A stretch of DNA of 64,000 bases from Roseivirga sp. 4D4 (GTDB lineage: Bacteria; Bacteroidota; Bacteroidia; Cytophagales; Cyclobacteriaceae). Both the position numbers and the translations under genes were made by a program. The stretch covers positions 479,001-543,000 of the forward strand of contig NZ_MDGP01000001.1 of NCBI RefSeq assembly GCF_001747095.1, read 5' to 3'. Every line of letters begins with the position of its first letter. The stretch's first letter is position 1. Below, one piece after another: positions 62,091-64,000 of this stretch. Below the pieces are notes generated by a model. The model saw nothing but the letters and a program-made list of their open reading frames with translations, ran no database searches and was not told the origin of the DNA.

Positions 62091-62140
62091 TAGAAGCTAG
62101 AAGCTAGAAGCTAGAAGCTAGAAGCTAGAAGCTAGAAGCT
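62091..62140. repeat. Perfect heptamer array TAGAAGC x7
   Basis: Seven head-to-tail copies of TAGAAGC plus one T. On the minus strand the unit is GCTTCTA, i.e. CTTCTAG in another phase, the same consensus as the degenerate arrays at 7266-7314 and 7449-7497. It lies 25 bases downstream of the TsdA-like gene. The rest of the 282-base gap to 62347 shows no other feature except the presumed promoter of the LRR gene. Confidence 0.9.
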
Positions 62141-62347
62141 CAGCGTAAGCCTGAAAATGTGCAATCATTAACATCTATCGGACTCTCTTATTTGTTTAAA
62201 GTATCTCACCAACAAAGGAATTCGTTGAAGATCAAAAATACCCTTGATGCATAGGAGTGGCCGTTTTTTGAATTACTTTTTTAATTATCTTTAGCTCAGT
62301 TTCTCGGCAGGCTATAAATAAGTTTCAACCCAAAAGCTTGTTAAGCC

Positions 62348-64000
62348 ATGTCTTTTAACTTTTTCTCTCCAAGTGTGAAGCTTCGCATTTGGCTCTTACC
62401 CATTGCCCTGTTTTCACTTAGTATAGTTTCCGCTCAGGCGCAGATTTCTATCCCGGATCAAAACTTCTTAGACAAACTCATAGATTTAGGAATAGACACC
62501 AATGGTGATGGTGTGATTCAGGAAATTGAAGCGCTTGTTCCAAGAGACATAGATGTGAGCCGTTCTAACATCGAGAGTCTGGAAGGCATCCAGTACTTTG
62601 TTAACCTGGAACGTTTGGCCTGTTTCTTTAATAGTCTCACCGAGTTAAATGTTTCCTCATTAACCAAGCTTAAAAATCTTGGTGCTGGATATAACCAGAT
62701 CACCTCATTAGACGTGTCCAATCTGACTGAATTAGAAACTCTTGATGTTGATGGAAATAGACTTCCATCCTTAGATGTGAGCAATAGTCTTAAACTCAAA
62801 TATCTTTTTTGTGAAAGGAATGGACAGATAGAAGAATTATTACTAGGTACTGTGTCTTCTATAAAAGAGTTAAGATGTGCTGAGAATAAACTGACTAATC
62901 TTGACTTAAGTAATTTGAGTGAGTTGGAGTTGCTTGAGTTTTATAGGAATCGCATCGAAACAATTGACCTTTCTGAAAATAATAGACTCAAGAAGCTGAT
63001 GATCTATGAAAATGAGATAAAGTCACTCGATCTAAGTCATAACCCTTTGCTCGAGGAGTTGGATTTTATGAGCAATGAAGTAACTGAAATAGATTTGGGT
63101 AATAACCTTCTTGTTCAAAAACTCAATTGTAGTCTGAATCAGCTCTCAACTTTAGAGCTTTCCCAGCAAGCCAACTTATTCTCGTTAGACTGTAGTGGAA
63201 ATAATCTGACCACTTTAAGATTAGGTTTTAAACCAGCACTAAAAGAGTTGTATGCCGACAACAATCCTTTCTCATATCTGGATATGGGTGGTGTGGATTT
63301 TAACTTTCTTTCTGCTTTGGCTTTGGATGGGGTGCATTTAGAAAGCGTTTGTGTGCCTGATGTAGATCTCGCTTCTAATCGTGAGTTTGATATTGGTGGT
63401 TTTCCTGATGGGGTCACTATAGTGAATTGTGATTATATATCCTTTCCAGATCAGAATCTATTTCAAGCTCTTATAGATAGAGGAGTAGACCTTAATGGGA
63501 ATGGTAATATTGAGCATTCAGAGGCTCAAGAGGTGACTGCCTTAGATATCTCAGGTTTAGAGATTGCTGACCTTAGAGGGCTTAATAATTTTACAAACCT
63601 CGAGGAACTCAATATCAATGATAACAACTTGTCGACTCTGAATCTCTCTGGGATGTCTCAATTGAAGGTTTTGCATGCAGATGATAATGTGATCGTGAGC
63701 TTCGCATTGGGGACGCATGAAAATCTTGAGTTTTTAAGCCTTATGGATAATGGCTTAATATGCCTAAACATGAGCGGCATTAATTGGAGTAGTTTAAATA
63801 CACTTCTGCTTTCGGGAAATGAATATTTGAATTCAATCTGTGTCACAGATGAGGGAGAAGTGTTAAGGAAAACCTTCACGCAAGGTGGAATCCCTGATCA
63901 AGTTACTGTATATGAATGTAATTCATTCGATGAAATTTCTAATTGTACTGGAATACCCTATGTGCAAAGTCTTGAGATGAACTGTAGTCAATTACCAGTG
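62348..64000 (+). CDS. EF-hand/leucine-rich-repeat exported protein (3' end outside the window)
   Basis: At least 551 codons, still open at the window edge. The signal peptide ends 'SIVSAQA' (about residue 31). A 'IPDQNFLDKLIDLGIDTNGDGVIQEIEA' block contains a perfect EF-hand loop (D50-E61, DTNGDGVIQEIE), followed by about a dozen leucine-rich repeats of the type 'LxxLxCxxNxLTxLDLSxN'. The whole module restarts at about residue 368 with 'FPDQNLFQALIDRGVDLNGNGNIEHSEA' (second loop D381-E392) and new repeats. Such Bacteroidota proteins usually carry a C-terminal secretion (type IX) domain, which cannot be seen here. Confidence 0.85.
   Translation, partial: MSFNFFSPSVKLRIWLLPIALFSLSIVSAQAQISIPDQNFLDKLIDLGIDTNGDGVIQEIEALVPRDIDVSRSNIESLEGIQYFVNLERLACFFNSLTELNVSSLTKLKNLGAGYNQITSLDVSNLTELETLDVDGNRLPSLDVSNSLKLKYLFCERNGQIEELLLGTVSSIKELRCAENKLTNLDLSNLSELELLEFYRNRIETIDLSENNRLKKLMIYENEIKSLDLSHNPLLEELDFMSNEVTEIDLGNNLLVQKLNCSLNQLSTLELSQQANLFSLDCSGNNLTTLRLGFKPALKELYADNNPFSYLDMGGVDFNFLSALALDGVHLESVCVPDVDLASNREFDIGGFPDGVTIVNCDYISFPDQNLFQALIDRGVDLNGNGNIEHSEAQEVTALDISGLEIADLRGLNNFTNLEELNINDNNLSTLNLSGMSQLKVLHADDNVIVSFALGTHENLEFLSLMDNGLICLNMSGINWSSLNTLLLSGNEYLNSICVTDEGEVLRKTFTQGGIPDQVTVYECNSFDEISNCTGIPYVQSLEMNCSQLPV

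Noticed and set aside
62091..62140. CRISPR array
   Set aside because: The 7-base units are contiguous with no spacers, and no cas gene is present; it is a simple tandem repeat.
1..64000. tRNA or rRNA genes
   Set aside because: No TpsiC-type GTTCGAATC segment with a matching acceptor stem and no rRNA core sequence was seen on either strand by eye; a tRNAscan-SE and Infernal run would settle it.

Overview
The window reads as chromosomal DNA of a Bacteroidota bacterium, most likely a marine Cytophagales-type relative of Roseivirga, Fulvivirga or Marivirga. This is inferred from gene content and not from any marker search: a TonB-dependent receptor next to a DUF4249 lipoprotein, DUF4270, DUF3857, DUF6090 and DUF4097 proteins, LytTR two-component signalling, glnS for glutaminyl-tRNA, lipobox/Sec leaders ending in '..AQ', almost no Shine-Dalgarno sites, and several promoters of the Bacteroidota form TTTG-N17-20-TAnnTTTG. 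No rRNA, tRNA, CRISPR array, transposase or phage gene was seen.

Layout. 0-4 kb: tandem DUF4097-like exported proteins, a short PspC-N-like protein, and a sulfite dehydrogenase pair (sorA-sorB-like). 4-7.2 kb: SDR oxidoreductase, AraC regulator, lytic transglycosylase. 7.2-7.5 kb: a gene-free spacer of heptamer arrays and a REP-like element. 7.5-13.6 kb: PLP enzyme, two DUF3857/transglutaminase proteins, agmatinase. 13.6-21.1 kb (minus): glnS, a DUF4270/kelch/beta-barrel envelope operon, and a LytTR two-component system. 21.3-24.6 kb (plus): TonB receptor and DUF4249 lipoprotein. 24.6-25.5 kb: a gene-free stretch with a 12-bp-periodic array of DnaA-box-like sites, a promoter, a candidate ~715-nt highly structured RNA and a strong terminator. 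25.5-31.3 kb: TetR-controlled type I secretion/efflux operon whose ABC ATPase has lost most catalytic residues. 31.4-32.6 kb: ferritin and Crp/Fnr.

32.6-49.8 kb is a long minus-strand block of small operons: PhnD-like lipoprotein, NmrA/DUF1772/AraC, GH20 hexosaminidase, HMA-fold protein, alcohol dehydrogenase, XRE regulator with membrane partner, MFS transporter, NTF2-glucose/sorbosone dehydrogenase fusion, membrane AraC, NhaC antiporter, aldo-keto reductase, DUF885 peptidase-like protein and a TPR lipoprotein. 50-55.3 kb: a membrane TPR protein, a DUF6090 gene broken by an in-frame stop, a UBP zinc finger with GNAT, and a CMD/DUF1330/Crp set. 55.4-62.1 kb: an inorganic-sulfur cluster (SulP permease, MBL-rhodanese, two YeeE/YedE halves, outer-membrane protein, TsdA-like diheme cytochrome). 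62.3 kb to the end: an EF-hand/leucine-rich-repeat secreted protein cut by the window edge.

How the genes fit together: the sulfur cluster plus the sorAB-like pair could take up or make thiosulfate/persulfide and oxidise it to tetrathionate, sulfite and sulfate, feeding electrons to cytochrome c. The most unexplained item is the 24.6-25.5 kb spacer, where an origin-like DnaA-box array adjoins what looks like a large ornate non-coding RNA.
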